Numbered from the stretch's first letter, positions 21,603-31,540 are shown. The stretch: DNA of 64,000 nucleotides from an uncultured Clostridium sp. (GCA_900553125.1 USCB01000007.1:1-64000), one strand, 5' to 3'. Made by a program: numbers and translations. The notes: generated from the sequence alone by a model not told the origin.

Positions 21603-22028
21603 ATGTTGATGGGTGAATACGAACATACCTTGGACGCCAAAGGCAGAATATCAATGCCAGCAAAGCTAAGAAAAGATATGGGAGATACATTTATACTAAC
21701 AAAAGGATTAGATGGATGTTTATTTGCTTTTTCGCAAGAAGAATGGTTAAATTTCGAAACAAAACTAAAAGCCTTACCACTATCAGACAAAAACGCAAGA
21801 AACTTTGTAAGATTTTTCTTAGCGGGAGCCACAGAATGTGAAATAGATAAACAAGGAAGATTTCTAATACCAATGAACCTAAGAACAGCAGCATCATTAG
21901 AAAAAGAGGCAGTAATTATAGGAGTAGGAACAAGATTAGAAATCTGGAATAAATCTATTTGGGAATCAAAAGATGCAGAAATTTCTGCTGAAGAAATAGC
22001 AGAAAATATGACAATGTTAGGTATATAA
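21603..22028 (+). CDS. mraZ: Transcriptional regulator MraZ
   Basis: A 141-residue AbrB-like DNA-binding protein, first gene of the division/cell-wall cluster. Both MraZ repeats are visible ([20 protein letters not shown] near residue 4 and [17 protein letters not shown] near 78). The ATG follows GTGGGGTG, which is both operator and ribosome-binding site, so binding could also block translation. Confidence 0.93.
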   Translation: MLMGEYEHTLDAKGRISMPAKLRKDMGDTFILTKGLDGCLFAFSQEEWLNFETKLKALPLSDKNARNFVRFFLAGATECEIDKQGRFLIPMNLRTAASLEKEAVIIGVGTRLEIWNKSIWESKDAEISAEEIAENMTMLGI

Positions 22029-22081
22029 CCTTTTCATAAAAGAAAAGTTTATATAATAATCAAGAACTGAAAAATCAGGGA

Positions 22082-22189
22082 ATGATTATGTTAAGAAAAC
22101 AAAGGAAAAAAATACGAAAGAAAAAGATGCATAAGAAGAAAAAAAGAGAAACAAAAGAAAAATCCTTAAGGAAAAGTATACATATCTAA
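22082..22189 (+). CDS. Possible 35-residue Lys/Arg-rich peptide
   Basis: An ORF in the mraZ-rsmH gap starting MIMLRKQRKKIRKKK; more than half of its residues are basic. The preceding sequence is only weakly purine-rich (CAGGG). It may be a chance ORF in A-rich leader DNA; function unknown. Confidence 0.2.
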   Translation: MIMLRKQRKKIRKKKMHKKKKRETKEKSLRKSIHI

Positions 22190-22451
22190 AAAGTATACAA
22201 AAGAAAACCCTATTTCTTACAAAGGATGAAAGACCAAACAAAAGAAAAACATACCAAAGTAGAAATAAAACAAAAGAATATGTACAAACCTAAGAAAAAA
22301 ATACATAGGATAGCATAGCAGTACATAAGAAATTTGAATACATAAGATGTAAAATTAGCAGCTGGTATTTTTTTATGATACTAGCTGCTAAAAAACATAA
22401 ATCCCAGAAAGGAGAGGACTTATTTAATTTTATTAAATAGGTTAAGTAATT
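22190..22451. other. mraZ-rsmH intergenic leader with hairpin
   Basis: An A-rich stretch with a strong hairpin at 22355-22391 (TTAGCAGCTGGTAT/ATACTAGCTGCTAA) not followed by a T run on the plus strand. It may stabilise or process the mRNA; no promoter is obvious. Confidence 0.45.
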
Positions 22452-23384
22452 GTGGAATTTAAACATAAGCCAGTATTATTAAATGAATGTATAGAAGGAC
22501 TAAATATAAAGCCAGAAGGAATATATGTTGACGGAACTCTTGGAGGAGCGGGACATAGTAAGGAAATAATAAAAAGACTAGATGAAGAAAAAGGACTATT
22601 AATAGGAATAGATAGAGATGAAGAGGCATTGCAAGCTGCAAAGCAAAATTTATCTAAATATACAAATGTGAAATATATACATGGAAATCATGATGATATA
22701 AAAGAAATATTAAAAAACTTAAAAGTAGAAAAAGTTGATGGAATTTTACTAGATTTAGGTGTATCATCATATCAACTAGATGAAAGAAACAGAGGATTTA
22801 GTTACTTAGGTTCAAATGAACTTGACATGAGAATGGATAAAAGTCAAAGATTAACAGCAATGGAAGTAGTAAACAATTACAAAGAAGAACATTTGGCAAA
22901 TATAATATACGAATACGGAGAAGAAAGATATTCGAGAAACATAGCAAGAAATATCTGTATAGAGAGAAGAAAAAAGAAAATAGAAACAACAGATGAACTT
23001 GTAAAAATAATAGAAAAATCAATTCCAAGATTAAATCCAAAAGAAGGACATCCAGCAAAAAGAACATTTCAAGCAATCAGAATAGAAGTAAATAATGAAA
23101 TAAAACCATTAGAAGATACAATAAAAAACTCAATAGATGTATTAAAACCAGAAGGAAGATTATGTGTAATAACATTTCATTCCTTAGAAGATAGGGCAGT
23201 AAAGCAAGCAATGAATAGAGCAAAAGGAATGTGTACATGTCCAAAAGATATACCATATTGTGTATGTGGAGCAAAAGAATTAGGAAAAGTAATTACAAGA
23301 AAACCAATAATAGCAAGAGAAGAAGAACAAAAAGAAAATTCAAGGTCGAAAAGTGCAAAACTAAGAATTTTTGAAAAAATATAA
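22452..23384 (+). CDS. rsmH: 16S rRNA (cytosine(1402)-N(4))-methyltransferase RsmH
   Basis: A 310-residue methyltransferase (MraW) acting on C1402 of 16S rRNA. N-terminus KHKPVLLNECIEGL, SAM motif DGTLGGAGHS near residue 27, DLGVSSYQLD near 101, and the C-terminal CVITFHSLEDR motif near 240. It starts with GTG 22452. Its place after mraZ is the usual dcw order. Confidence 0.95.
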   Translation: MEFKHKPVLLNECIEGLNIKPEGIYVDGTLGGAGHSKEIIKRLDEEKGLLIGIDRDEEALQAAKQNLSKYTNVKYIHGNHDDIKEILKNLKVEKVDGILLDLGVSSYQLDERNRGFSYLGSNELDMRMDKSQRLTAMEVVNNYKEEHLANIIYEYGEERYSRNIARNICIERRKKKIETTDELVKIIEKSIPRLNPKEGHPAKRTFQAIRIEVNNEIKPLEDTIKNSIDVLKPEGRLCVITFHSLEDRAVKQAMNRAKGMCTCPKDIPYCVCGAKELGKVITRKPIIAREEEQKENSRSKSAKLRIFEKI

Positions 23385-23420
23385 AAACACAAAAAGAAAA
23401 GAGGTGAATTTAAATAACTT

Positions 23421-23945
23421 ATGGAAAAATTTGGCTACGAATATGGAGCAACCCCAAGAAAACTTGAACCAGAGTATGGATCAAGAAGAATAAAAAAATC
23501 GGAAGAAGAAATAAGAAAACAAATAAAAATTAATGAAAAACAAAAAAGAGAAGCTTTAAAAATGGAAAAAAAGAAACACAATAAAAATGTAGCATTTGTT
23601 GCAGCGATATTTTTGATATTACTTACTATAAGTTATAGAAGTTCACTAATAAATGAAAGATTTAATGAAATTCAGGGTTCAAAAGAAAAACTAGCATCAA
23701 TTCAAAAAACAAATGGTCAATTAGAAGTTAGTATTGAAAGCAGTTTAAATTTAAGCAATGTAGAAAAATCAGCTAAAGAAAGATTAGGAATGCAAAAATT
23801 AGATAATGGTCAAAAAGTATATGTAACACTAGATAAAAAAGATTATGTTGAGGGTTCTACAGAAGATATTGATATTACAAGTGATTCTGATAAATCAAGT
23901 GATAGTTGGTATAAAAAAATTATAAATAAAATTTTAGGAAAATAA
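23421..23945 (+). CDS. ftsL: FtsL/DivIC-like septum formation protein
   Basis: A 174-residue bitopic membrane protein: a charged cytoplasmic part (1-55), one membrane helix (about 57-73), an outside coiled coil (about 75-105) and the DivIC-like ERLGMQKL motif near 123. Position between rsmH and a class B PBP is that of ftsL. Such proteins assemble with DivIC/FtsB and FtsQ at the septum. The acidic Ser/Asp-rich tail is variable in this family. Confidence 0.8.
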   Translation: MEKFGYEYGATPRKLEPEYGSRRIKKSEEEIRKQIKINEKQKREALKMEKKKHNKNVAFVAAIFLILLTISYRSSLINERFNEIQGSKEKLASIQKTNGQLEVSIESSLNLSNVEKSAKERLGMQKLDNGQKVYVTLDKKDYVEGSTEDIDITSDSDKSSDSWYKKIINKILGK

Positions 23946-23983
23946 GCAGTCATCTAAATCAAGGATGATTGCTTTTTGGGTTA
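23946..23983 (+). terminator. Terminator after ftsL
   Basis: AAGCAGTCATC/GATGATTGCTTTTT. It lies inside an upstream extension of the next ORF, which argues for the later PBP start. Confidence 0.75.
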
Positions 23984-24039
23984 TAAACAAAAATTTACGG
24001 GAATATGTATATAAGAGTATTTTAAATTTGTGCTACATT

Positions 24040-24072
24040 ATGTTCCAAAAAGACCCGGTCCCAATGGAACAT
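24040..24072. repeat. Short palindromic repeat, GACCCGGTCC type
   Basis: ATGTTCC and GGAACAT flank AAAAAGACCCGGTCCCAAT, a member of the dispersed family. Confidence 0.65.
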
Positions 24073-24090
24073 ATATCAAAGGAGGAAAAA

Positions 24091-25866
24091 ATGCAAACAA
24101 TAAATCTCAAAAATAAAAAGAAAATGCGAAATGCACTATTTATAACATTTCTAATACTACTATTACTATTAAGCAGAATATGTTACATAGAGTTTATCCA
24201 AGGAAAAGAATTACAAGTATTAGCATATGAGCAACAAGTACAAAAAAGGACAGTAAATGCAAAAAGAGGAACAATCTATGATGCATCAGAAAAATATACA
24301 TTAGCTGTAAGTAGTACAGCATATACGGTAAGTGTAAACCCAACAAATATTCCAAGTGATAAAAAAGAAATAATAGCAAGAAAGATGACAGAAATATTTG
24401 ATTTAGATTATGAAACAGTATTCAAAAAAGTAAGTAAAAGAAGTTCAATAGAAACAATTGTAAAAAAAATAGAAAAAAGTCAAGCAGATGAACTTAGAAC
24501 CTGGTTATTAGATAATAATATAGATACAGGTGTAAATATAGATGAAGATAGTAAGAGATATTACCCATATAGTAATTTAGCTTCACAAGTTATAGGATTT
24601 TGTGGCGGAGATAATCAAGGATTAGATGGAGTTGAGGCAAAATATGATGATATTTTATCAGGTAGTGCAGGTTCTATTTCAAGAGCAACTGATGCAACAG
24701 GAGAAGAGCTAGGAACAGAAGGAGAAAACTATACAGCACCTATTAATGGAGATGATATTGTTTTATCAATAGATATGACAATTCAATCTATTGTCGAAAA
24801 ATACTTAGCTGAAGCATGTATTGATAATAGTTGTACAGATGGTGGTAATATAGTTGTAATGAATCCAAAAACAGGAGATATTTTAGCAATGGCTACATAT
24901 CCATCTTATAATTTAAATGAACCATATACTATAAATAATGATGAACTTAAAAGCAATTGGGATAATATAGAACAAAGTGAAAAATCTAAAAACTTGCAGG
25001 CAATGTGGAGAAATAAGGCTATTTCGGATACATATGAGCCTGGGTCTGTTTTTAAACTTATAACAGCCTCAAGTGCATTAGAGGAAGGAATAACAGACAC
25101 GGATAGAAGCGGAGAGTTTGCTTGTACAGGTTCGATTACAGTTGCAGGGGCACGTATTAAATGTTGGAGATACTATAGACCTCATGGAAGTGAATCTTTA
25201 AGGCAGGGACTTATGAATTCATGCAATCCAGTTTTTATAGGATTAGGGCAAAAATTAGGAGTAGAAACATATTATAAATATTTAAATAAATTTGGATTAC
25301 TTGCTAAAACTGGAGTGATGTTGCCAGGTGAGGCAAATAGTATTTTTATAGCACAAAATAAGTGTGGTCCTGTAGAGCTTGCAACAATAAGTTTTGGGCA
25401 AAGATTTGAAATAACACCAATTCAATTAGTTACAGCAGTTTCTAGTATTGCAAATGGAGGAAATTTGTTAACTCCAAGGATTGTAAAGGCAAGAATTAAT
25501 TCAGAAACAGGAGAAAGAGTAGAATTACCTGTAGAAAATAGAGGGACAGTAATATCAAAAGAAACTTCTGAAAAAGTTTTAAGTATGATGGAATCTGTTG
25601 TTTCAGAAGGTACTGGAAAAAATGCTAAAGTTGAAGGCTATAGAATAGGTGGAAAAACTGGAACTTCAGAAGATGGTGTAAATACAGGAAAATATGTTAC
25701 TTCATTTTGTGGTGTTGCACCAATTGATGACCCACAAGTTGTAGTTTTAGTTACACTTTATAATCCTACTGGAGAAGGAGGACACCAAGGAGGTGGTGTT
25801 GCAGCACCAGTTGGAGGGCAAATTTTTAGTGAAATATTGCCATATTTAGAAATTGAGAAAAAATAA
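24091..25866 (+). CDS. Class B penicillin-binding protein (FtsI/SpoVD-like transpeptidase)
   Basis: A 591-residue peptidoglycan cross-linking enzyme: one N-terminal membrane anchor (about 12-32), a dimerisation domain (50-200) and a transpeptidase domain with SxxK (GSVFKL near 320), SxN (SCNP near 375) and KTG (GKTGTS near 525). There are no PASTA repeats at the end, so it is closer to FtsI than to PBP2x/SpoVD with PASTA. ATG 24091 is chosen because AAAGGAGG lies just upstream; a longer reading would start inside the ftsL terminator and the repeat. Confidence 0.92.
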   Translation: MQTINLKNKKKMRNALFITFLILLLLLSRICYIEFIQGKELQVLAYEQQVQKRTVNAKRGTIYDASEKYTLAVSSTAYTVSVNPTNIPSDKKEIIARKMTEIFDLDYETVFKKVSKRSSIETIVKKIEKSQADELRTWLLDNNIDTGVNIDEDSKRYYPYSNLASQVIGFCGGDNQGLDGVEAKYDDILSGSAGSISRATDATGEELGTEGENYTAPINGDDIVLSIDMTIQSIVEKYLAEACIDNSCTDGGNIVVMNPKTGDILAMATYPSYNLNEPYTINNDELKSNWDNIEQSEKSKNLQAMWRNKAISDTYEPGSVFKLITASSALEEGITDTDRSGEFACTGSITVAGARIKCWRYYRPHGSESLRQGLMNSCNPVFIGLGQKLGVETYYKYLNKFGLLAKTGVMLPGEANSIFIAQNKCGPVELATISFGQRFEITPIQLVTAVSSIANGGNLLTPRIVKARINSETGERVELPVENRGTVISKETSEKVLSMMESVVSEGTGKNAKVEGYRIGGKTGTSEDGVNTGKYVTSFCGVAPIDDPQVVVLVTLYNPTGEGGHQGGGVAAPVGGQIFSEILPYLEIEKK

Positions 25867-25870
25867 AAAA

Positions 25871-25905
25871 TACCGATTGAAAAATTTAATTTCAATCGGA
25901 TTTCT
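25871..25905. terminator. Bidirectional terminator
   Basis: CCGATTGAAA/TTTCAATCGG stem between convergent genes. Confidence 0.75.
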
Positions 25906-26223
25906 TTATTCAACAACATCGCTTGAAGAACCAGAATTTTCAATAGCATTAGAATCAATAGATTCACTATCATCAAATCCGTAATCTTCATCACCTGATA
26001 TGTAAGTATCTGGATCTGTATCAATATCATAATCATTAGAATTATTAAGAATAAGCTTAATAATAACAGTTGTTATAGCAAAAATAACAATTAAAGCTAT
26101 TATGATAGATATAATAAAAGTTTTTAAACTGATTTTTAAATAACCTTTTGTGTCAGATACATCTCTTCTATTTAAGACTCTTCTATCACCTTGTCTACGA
26201 TCATTTCCTCTTCTGTCTCCCAT
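25906..26223 (-). CDS. Small membrane protein with basic N-terminus and acidic tail
   Basis: A 105-residue protein. The start is strikingly basic (MGDRRGNDRRQGDRRV), followed by one hydrophobic segment (about 33-58) and an Asp/Ser/Glu-rich tail. This suggests a bitopic membrane protein with the basic part inside. No known family is recognised. AAAGGAGG lies before the ATG, and it converges on the PBP gene. Confidence 0.6.
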   Translation of the reverse strand: MGDRRGNDRRQGDRRVLNRRDVSDTKGYLKISLKTFIISIIIALIVIFAITTVIIKLILNNSNDYDIDTDPDTYISGDEDYGFDDSESIDSNAIENSGSSSDVVE

Positions 26224-26319
26224 ATCAAAATCCTCCTTTTATAAAATAGAATTTTATAATTTGTTATTACTGAATTTAGAATATCATAAAAAGCATTAAA
26301 AGTCAAAGGAAACGCTCAA

Positions 26320-26363
26320 TGTAAATAAAATGTAATCTAATTGTAATCTAATTGTAAAATATT
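26320..26363 (+). promoter_or_regulatory. Four TGTAA units phased at 11 bp
   Basis: TGTAA starts at 26320, 26331, 26342 and 26353; the middle two units are identical over 11 bp (TGTAATCTAAT). The array ends about 10 bp before the -35 box of the DnaB-like gene, a position typical of activator sites. Confidence 0.6.
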
Positions 26364-26372
26364 TTTACTTGA

Positions 26373-26401
26373 TTGACAAAGCTATATAGAAATCGTATAA
26401 T
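26373..26401 (+). promoter_or_regulatory. Promoter of DnaB-like gene
   Basis: Consensus TTGACA 26373-26378 and TATAAT 26396-26401, 17 bp apart. Confidence 0.85.
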
Positions 26402-26435
26402 AAATTTGAAAAAAATAAAGAAAAGAGATAAAAGT

Positions 26436-28211
26436 ATGGAAAAAAATAAATATAAAAAAGAAGAAGACGCTAAAAATGAATTAAAAGAACTTCTTGAATT
26501 AATACCAATAAAAACAGAAAACGAAGAATTTATAAATGAAGTAAGAGAAAATATAAGAAACCGTGAATATAGTATAGCACTAGAAAAGATTGAAAAATTT
26601 TTAGATATTCAAGAAAATGAAGAAGAGCAAAATAATTACATAAATGAAAATATGTCTCCAATAGAAACAGTAAAAGAAACCAAAAAAGAAAAAGAAACAA
26701 GTTTATATCCTGAAAAATTAAGGAACTTTCAATTAGAAAAAGACTTTATAGGAATGCTTCTAAATGACCCAAAATTAATGGCAAAATATTATATACTGCA
26801 TGATGAATGTTATTTTGACAACAAAATATTCTTAGAAATATATAAAGGAATAGTATTTACAGAAGGAGAAGCATATACCCCATATATCGCAAAAAATGGT
26901 TATAACTTTGGTAAAAATAACTATGAAATAAATCAAACAAAAGAAAATTTAAAATATGAATACGAAAATAAAGATATGAACATGGAAAAAATATATGTAG
27001 ATATAAAAAAATTATTTATACTAAGAAAAAGTTTCATGGCAATGCCAATAAAAAGTATACAAGATGCAATTGTAAAAATAACAGAATATAAATTATATGA
27101 CCAAATGTCAGAACAAGAGGTAAAAAGTGCTGTAAATCAAGTAATGGTAACAGATAAATTCAAACAATCCATATTAAGTGAAGACCTAACAGATTTCTTT
27201 GTTAAAGGAAACAATAACCTAACAAATGGATTAGAATTCCCATTCAAAATAATTTCAAATGTATTTAAAGGAATAAGAAGAGGAGAAACAATGGCATTTG
27301 CTATGCCTTCAAATGCAGGAAAAAGTAGATTTACAATAAATTTAGCAGCATATGTAGCATTTGTACATAAAAAGAAAGTTTTGGTTATATCAAATGAAAT
27401 GTCAGAAGAAAAGATGAAATTATGTCTAATTACAACAATAATAAATAATCAAGCATATCAAAAATTGCATGGACAGAAAATTCATAAATCAGAAGGAGAA
27501 CTACTTGAATTTAAATTTAGACCAGATAATACGGAAAATGTAAATGTAGACGAAAATGGTTATGTCTTAAAAGAAAAAGGGGAAACTCAAAAAGAATTTG
27601 TGAAAAGATTAACAGAAATTTCAGAAGAATTTAGATTAACAATAAAAGCAATGGAATGGGTAAAAAAGCAAACTGAAAATTCAATATATTTTGTAAATAT
27701 AACAAACCATACAAATGATGAATTACAAAAAATAATAATGAACTATTATTATAAAGAAGAAATTCATTATATGTTTTATGATACACTAAAAACCGATACG
27801 GAAAATATAGGAAATGGCGAAGAAATAAAGAAAACAGCTACAATGTTATCAAATCTTGCACAAAATTTTAGCTTATTTATAGGTTCAACAATACAATTAG
27901 CCGAAAGCATGACAACCCCAATAAATCTTACTGTAAATGACCTAGCTGTAAGTAGAACAATAAAGGAAGTGCTAGATACACTTTGCTTAGTAAAACAAAT
28001 AAACAATGACCATTTATGTGATTATGAATATTCAAGTCAAGAAGTAGGTGAAGAATATCATGACCTTGAAAAATTTAGTGACCCAGATGTAAGATATTAT
28101 GCCTGTGTTGTTGATAAAAACAGAGCAGGAGCTAAACCAAAGGTATTATTAAGATTAAACCTTGCATATAACTTTTGGGAAGAACTTGGATATTTAAGAT
28201 TGAAACAATAA
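26436..28211 (+). CDS. DnaB-like replicative helicase family protein
   Basis: A 591-residue RecA-fold ATPase. The N-terminal half has a DnaB-N-like segment (KDFIGMLLNDPKL near residue 103). The C-terminal half has Walker A FAMPSNAGKSR near 287 and a Walker B-like HYMFYDTLKTD near 444. It differs from the housekeeping DnaB in its lysine-rich start and long inserts, so it is more likely an accessory or element-derived helicase/ATPase. ATG 26436 is chosen because an earlier ATG would lie at the -35 box. It is a single-gene unit under a strong promoter. Confidence 0.7.
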   Translation: MEKNKYKKEEDAKNELKELLELIPIKTENEEFINEVRENIRNREYSIALEKIEKFLDIQENEEEQNNYINENMSPIETVKETKKEKETSLYPEKLRNFQLEKDFIGMLLNDPKLMAKYYILHDECYFDNKIFLEIYKGIVFTEGEAYTPYIAKNGYNFGKNNYEINQTKENLKYEYENKDMNMEKIYVDIKKLFILRKSFMAMPIKSIQDAIVKITEYKLYDQMSEQEVKSAVNQVMVTDKFKQSILSEDLTDFFVKGNNNLTNGLEFPFKIISNVFKGIRRGETMAFAMPSNAGKSRFTINLAAYVAFVHKKKVLVISNEMSEEKMKLCLITTIINNQAYQKLHGQKIHKSEGELLEFKFRPDNTENVNVDENGYVLKEKGETQKEFVKRLTEISEEFRLTIKAMEWVKKQTENSIYFVNITNHTNDELQKIIMNYYYKEEIHYMFYDTLKTDTENIGNGEEIKKTATMLSNLAQNFSLFIGSTIQLAESMTTPINLTVNDLAVSRTIKEVLDTLCLVKQINNDHLCDYEYSSQEVGEEYHDLEKFSDPDVRYYACVVDKNRAGAKPKVLLRLNLAYNFWEELGYLRLKQ

Positions 28212-28213
28212 AA

Positions 28214-28273
28214 CCCATTAAAAGGGTGGCAACCAAAAGGTAAGAACCTTTAAGTTGCCATCCTTTAATATTT
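28214..28273. terminator. Hairpin terminator between convergent genes
   Basis: AAAGGGTGGCAAC / GTTGCCATCCTTT pairing with an inner AAAGGT/ACCTTT stem, followed by TATTTTT. Confidence 0.75.
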
Positions 28274-28726
28274 TTATCCTCTGCAAGGTTTTTCATCTAT
28301 TTTACATTCGCATTTTTCACCAGGCATACCTTTTAAGCATTTACCTTCATGATGTCCTTTAAATTCCATATTATAATGACGAACATCATTTACCCAAATA
28401 TCTATTGCATATTTTTTTCCAGGGCAAAGAGGACCAAAAACAAACTCTCCATATTCATCTGTAAAAGTATGAGATACAGGGATTCTCTTTTTTCTACCAT
28501 CTTTTCCAAAATCTATTTCTATTAATTTAACTACAGCATCTTTTATTGGTTCTTTAAATACGTTTTTTATAGTACCAAAAACCACATCTCTAGAATCTTC
28601 AGGTAAAGTAATGTCTAAGTCAAATTGCTTTCCATTAGCGATTAAACCATTTACATCAAAACATGGGCAGTGTGGATGTGGTGGTCTTGGCATATTCATT
28701 TCCATTCCAATATTTTTATCTTCCAT
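28274..28726 (-). CDS. Carboxypeptidase-regulatory-like domain protein
   Basis: A 150-residue protein with a Pro/His/Cys-rich start (MPRPPHPHCPC), a beta-sandwich of the carboxypeptidase regulatory-like/CnaB kind (about 45-125: VFGTIKN, DAVVKL, FTDEYGEFVFGPL) and a Cys-rich end (KCECKIDEKPC). Similar proteins occur in Clostridia near spore or envelope genes; the role is unknown. No signal peptide is seen. AATTGGAGGAAA lies before the ATG. A Spo0A-like box sits at its promoter. Confidence 0.65.
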   Translation of the reverse strand: MEDKNIGMEMNMPRPPHPHCPCFDVNGLIANGKQFDLDITLPEDSRDVVFGTIKNVFKEPIKDAVVKLIEIDFGKDGRKKRIPVSHTFTDEYGEFVFGPLCPGKKYAIDIWVNDVRHYNMEFKGHHEGKCLKGMPGEKCECKIDEKPCRG

Positions 28727-28780
28727 TTTATTTCCTCCAATATATTTTTTAGCAATTAATTGCTTAATATATATTATGAA

Positions 28781-28790
28781 TTTTGTCGAA
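28781..28790. promoter_or_regulatory. Spo0A-like box upstream of 28274-28726
   Basis: TTTTGTCGAA overlaps the probable -35 region of the minus-strand promoter (TATATATT -10). It matches the 0A-box core TGTCGAA. Confidence 0.45.
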
Positions 28791-28791
28791 A

Positions 28792-28830
28792 TTTGTGAAC
28801 AAAAGGAACCGGGTCTTTTTTGTTCACAAA
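28792..28830. repeat. Palindromic repeat, GACCGGGTCTTTTTT type
   Basis: TTTGTGAACA and TGTTCACAAA flank a GGAACCGGGTCTTTTT core. Same dispersed family. Confidence 0.65.
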
Positions 28831-28887
28831 CTTATAAAAAGTAGATTTATGGAAATAATACAAAAAAAGGAAAAGTGAGGGAAAACT

Positions 28888-31436
28888 ATGTGGAATAAAA
28901 CAACTGAGGAAATTTTAGAAAAGACAAATTCGAATATAGATGGAATCAGTCAGAAAACTGCTGAACAAAGACTGCTAATAAACGGAAAAAATAAAATACC
29001 AAAAGGAAAGAAAAAGACAATAATAGAAATGTTTTTTCAACAATTCAAAAGTCCTATAATACTAATTTTAATAGTTGCAGCAATTTTCTCAATTATTATA
29101 AAAAGTTTTGCAGATGCAATATTTATTTTAATTGTTATAATAGTTAATGCTATTATAGGTACAACACAAGAATGGAACTCTGAAAAAAGTACAGAGAAGT
29201 TACAAGAAATGATAAAAATGAAAACAAGAGTAATAAGAGATGGAAATGTAGTAGAAATAAATTCAGAAGATGTAGTAGTTCGGTGATATTGTAGACTTAG
29301 AGTCAGGAAGTAAAATTCCTGCAGATTTAAGATTAATTGAAAGCAAAAATCTAAGTATTGATGAATCTATTTTAACACGGAGAAACTAATCCTAAAAATA
29401 AAATAACAGAAGTATTACCTAAAAATACAGAATTAGCAGAAAGACTAAATATAGCATTTGCAGGAACGGTTGTAACAAATGGCAGAGGAAAAGGTGTAGT
29501 TATAGGTGTTGGAAAAGATACAGAGTTTGGAAAAATAGCACAAAATGTATTACAAACAGAAGATACAAAATCACCATTGGAAATAAAACTTACAAAATTT
29601 TCTAAGCAAATAAGTTTCGGTTTTATAATTTTGGCAGTAGTGTTAGCAATAATTTTATATTTAAAAAACTACGAAATTTCAGAAATATTTTCAGCAGTAA
29701 TAGCACTTACAATATCAGCAATACCAGAAGGACTTACGATTGCAATGACTATTGTGTTATCAATTGCATCAACAAAAATGGCAAAAAAGAATGTAATAAT
29801 AAAAAAATTAAACTCAGTAGAAAGTTTAGGAAGTTGTACTGTAATCGCAACAGATAAAACAGGAACACTAACAGCTAATGAACAAACTGCTAAAAAAATC
29901 ATATTGCCCACAAATCAAACTGCATATGTCAAAGGAATAGGGTATAATGATATTGGAGAAATTAAGTATGATGAAAATATAAATAAAGAAATAAAAAATC
30001 TAAGTTTAATGGGAACAATAAATAATGAATCAATTTTAAAACTAGAAAATCATAAATGGATTCATACTGGAGATGCAATAGATACAGCTTTTCTAGCTCT
30101 AGGATTAAAAGCATCTGTAAAAGATATACCTGAGGTAAAATATAGAATAGCATATGAACCAGCTTTAAAATATTCAGCGGTATTTTTTAATCAAGAAGAT
30201 AAAATAAGAGTTACAGTAAAAGGAGCACCAGAAAGAATAATAGATTTTTGTAAATATATGGATATTAATGGAAAAGATGAAGAAATAGATAAGGCAAAAA
30301 TAATATATCAAAATAATGCTTTAGCTAATGAAGGCTTTAGAGTAATAGGTCTAGCAGAACTAAGAAAAAATAATTTGCCAATAAAAGAGGAATATAATGA
30401 AAATGATATAAAAGATTTAACTTTTTTAGGTTTGGTAGGTTTTATTGATCCAATAAGGAAAGACGTAGCAGAAGCGGTAGAAATGTGTAAAAGTGCTGGA
30501 ATAAAAACAATTATGATAACAGGTGATCAAAAAAACACGGCAGAGGCAATCGGAAAAAAGCTAAATATTAATAAAATATATTCAAGAGTAACACCAATGG
30601 AAAAACTAGAAATAGTAAATAATCTAAAAGCAGAAGGTGAATTTGTTGCAGTAACAGGAGATGGTGTTAATGATGTACCAGCATTAAAAGCGGGAAATAT
30701 AGGAGTAGCAATGGGAAGTGGAACAGACATTGCAAAAGAAACTGGTAAAATGGTAATTACAGATGATAATTTTTCAACAATTGTGAAAGGTGTAGAGGAA
30801 GGAAGAAGAGCATATAATAATATAAGAAAAGTAATATATTTGTTATTATCTACAGGATTTTCAGAAATAATTTTATTTGTATTATCAATATTATTTAATC
30901 TACCAATTCCATTAATGGCAATTCAGTTATTATGGCTAAACCTAATAAGTAACGGGGTACAAGGAGATGCCTTGGCTTTTGAGAATGACGAAGAAAATGT
31001 ATTAAAAAGAAAAATAAAAGAACAAAAAATATTTGATACTTTAATGATTAAAGAAATTGGTATATCAGCAATTATTATGTCAGTAATTGAGTTTATATTA
31101 TATATATATTTATACAAAATCAAGGAATTTAATATTGAACTTGTAAGAACGTATTTATTAACGCTTATGGTATTTATGGAGAATATACACATATTTAATT
31201 GTAGAAGTGAGAGGATATCGATGTTTAAAGTAAAATTAGATAATAATAGATTTCTAATTTTTTCAATTATAATAACATCAATTATACAATTAATAATAGT
31301 AACAAATCAAATATTTGCTAATTTTTTTGGTTTAGTAACAGTACCAATTGAAAATGCAATTGTACTATTATTATTAACAATTCCTTTAATAATAACAATG
31401 GAAATTTTTAAAGCTGTAATTCACCATAAAAGCTAG
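28888..31436 (+). CDS. Cation-transporting P-type ATPase (P2 type), two +1 shifts
   Basis: A Ca2+-ATPase-like transporter of about 848 residues once two CGG sites are passed. Membrane helices lie at about 50-105, 240-300 and 640-845. The actuator motif TGE is restored exactly at the second shift; the phosphorylation motif is DKTGTLTANE and the hinge motif TGDGVNDVPAL. The zero frame stops at 29284-29286, straight after the first CGG; the second frame stops two codons after the second CGG. The text on all three sides is full, conserved sequence without other damage. Substrate is probably calcium or another divalent ion, inferred from family only. Confidence 0.87.
29281..29283 (+). other. In-frame CGG, inferred +1 recoding site 2
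   Basis: GTT CGG TGA stops at once; GTT (C) GGT GAT ATT gives VGDIVDL, the conserved GDIV of P-type ATPases. Confidence 0.72.
29378..29380 (+). other. In-frame CGG, inferred +1 recoding site 3
   Basis: In the frame entered at site 2, ACA CGG AGA AAC TAA would stop; ACA (C) GGA GAA gives the catalytic LTGE motif. Confidence 0.72.
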
Positions 31437-31540
31437 AGATACAAACTCGGGCTCACTTAGGAATAATAACTAATCCTGAATTAGTTAGTATTCCTAAGTG
31501 AGCCCGAGTTTGTATCTCTAGCTTTTATGGTGAATTGCAG
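31414..31540. repeat. Very long palindrome spanning the ATPase gene end
   Basis: Arms of about 60 bp with few mismatches (outer part CTGTAATTCACC / GGTGAATTGCAG; inner AACTAAT/ATTAGTT). The left arm contains the last eight codons of the ATPase. Unrelated in sequence to the GGGACGG family. Confidence 0.9.

Noticed and set aside
23965..24090. N-terminal extension of the PBP gene with an in-frame CGG
   Set aside because: It begins inside the ftsL terminator and runs through a palindromic repeat. ATG 24091 has a strong ribosome-binding site and gives the normal PBP N-terminus, so this CGG is not counted as coding.
26320..26363. Replication-origin iterons beside a DnaB-like gene
   Set aside because: No DnaA boxes or initiator gene nearby, and similar arrays occur before two unrelated promoters.
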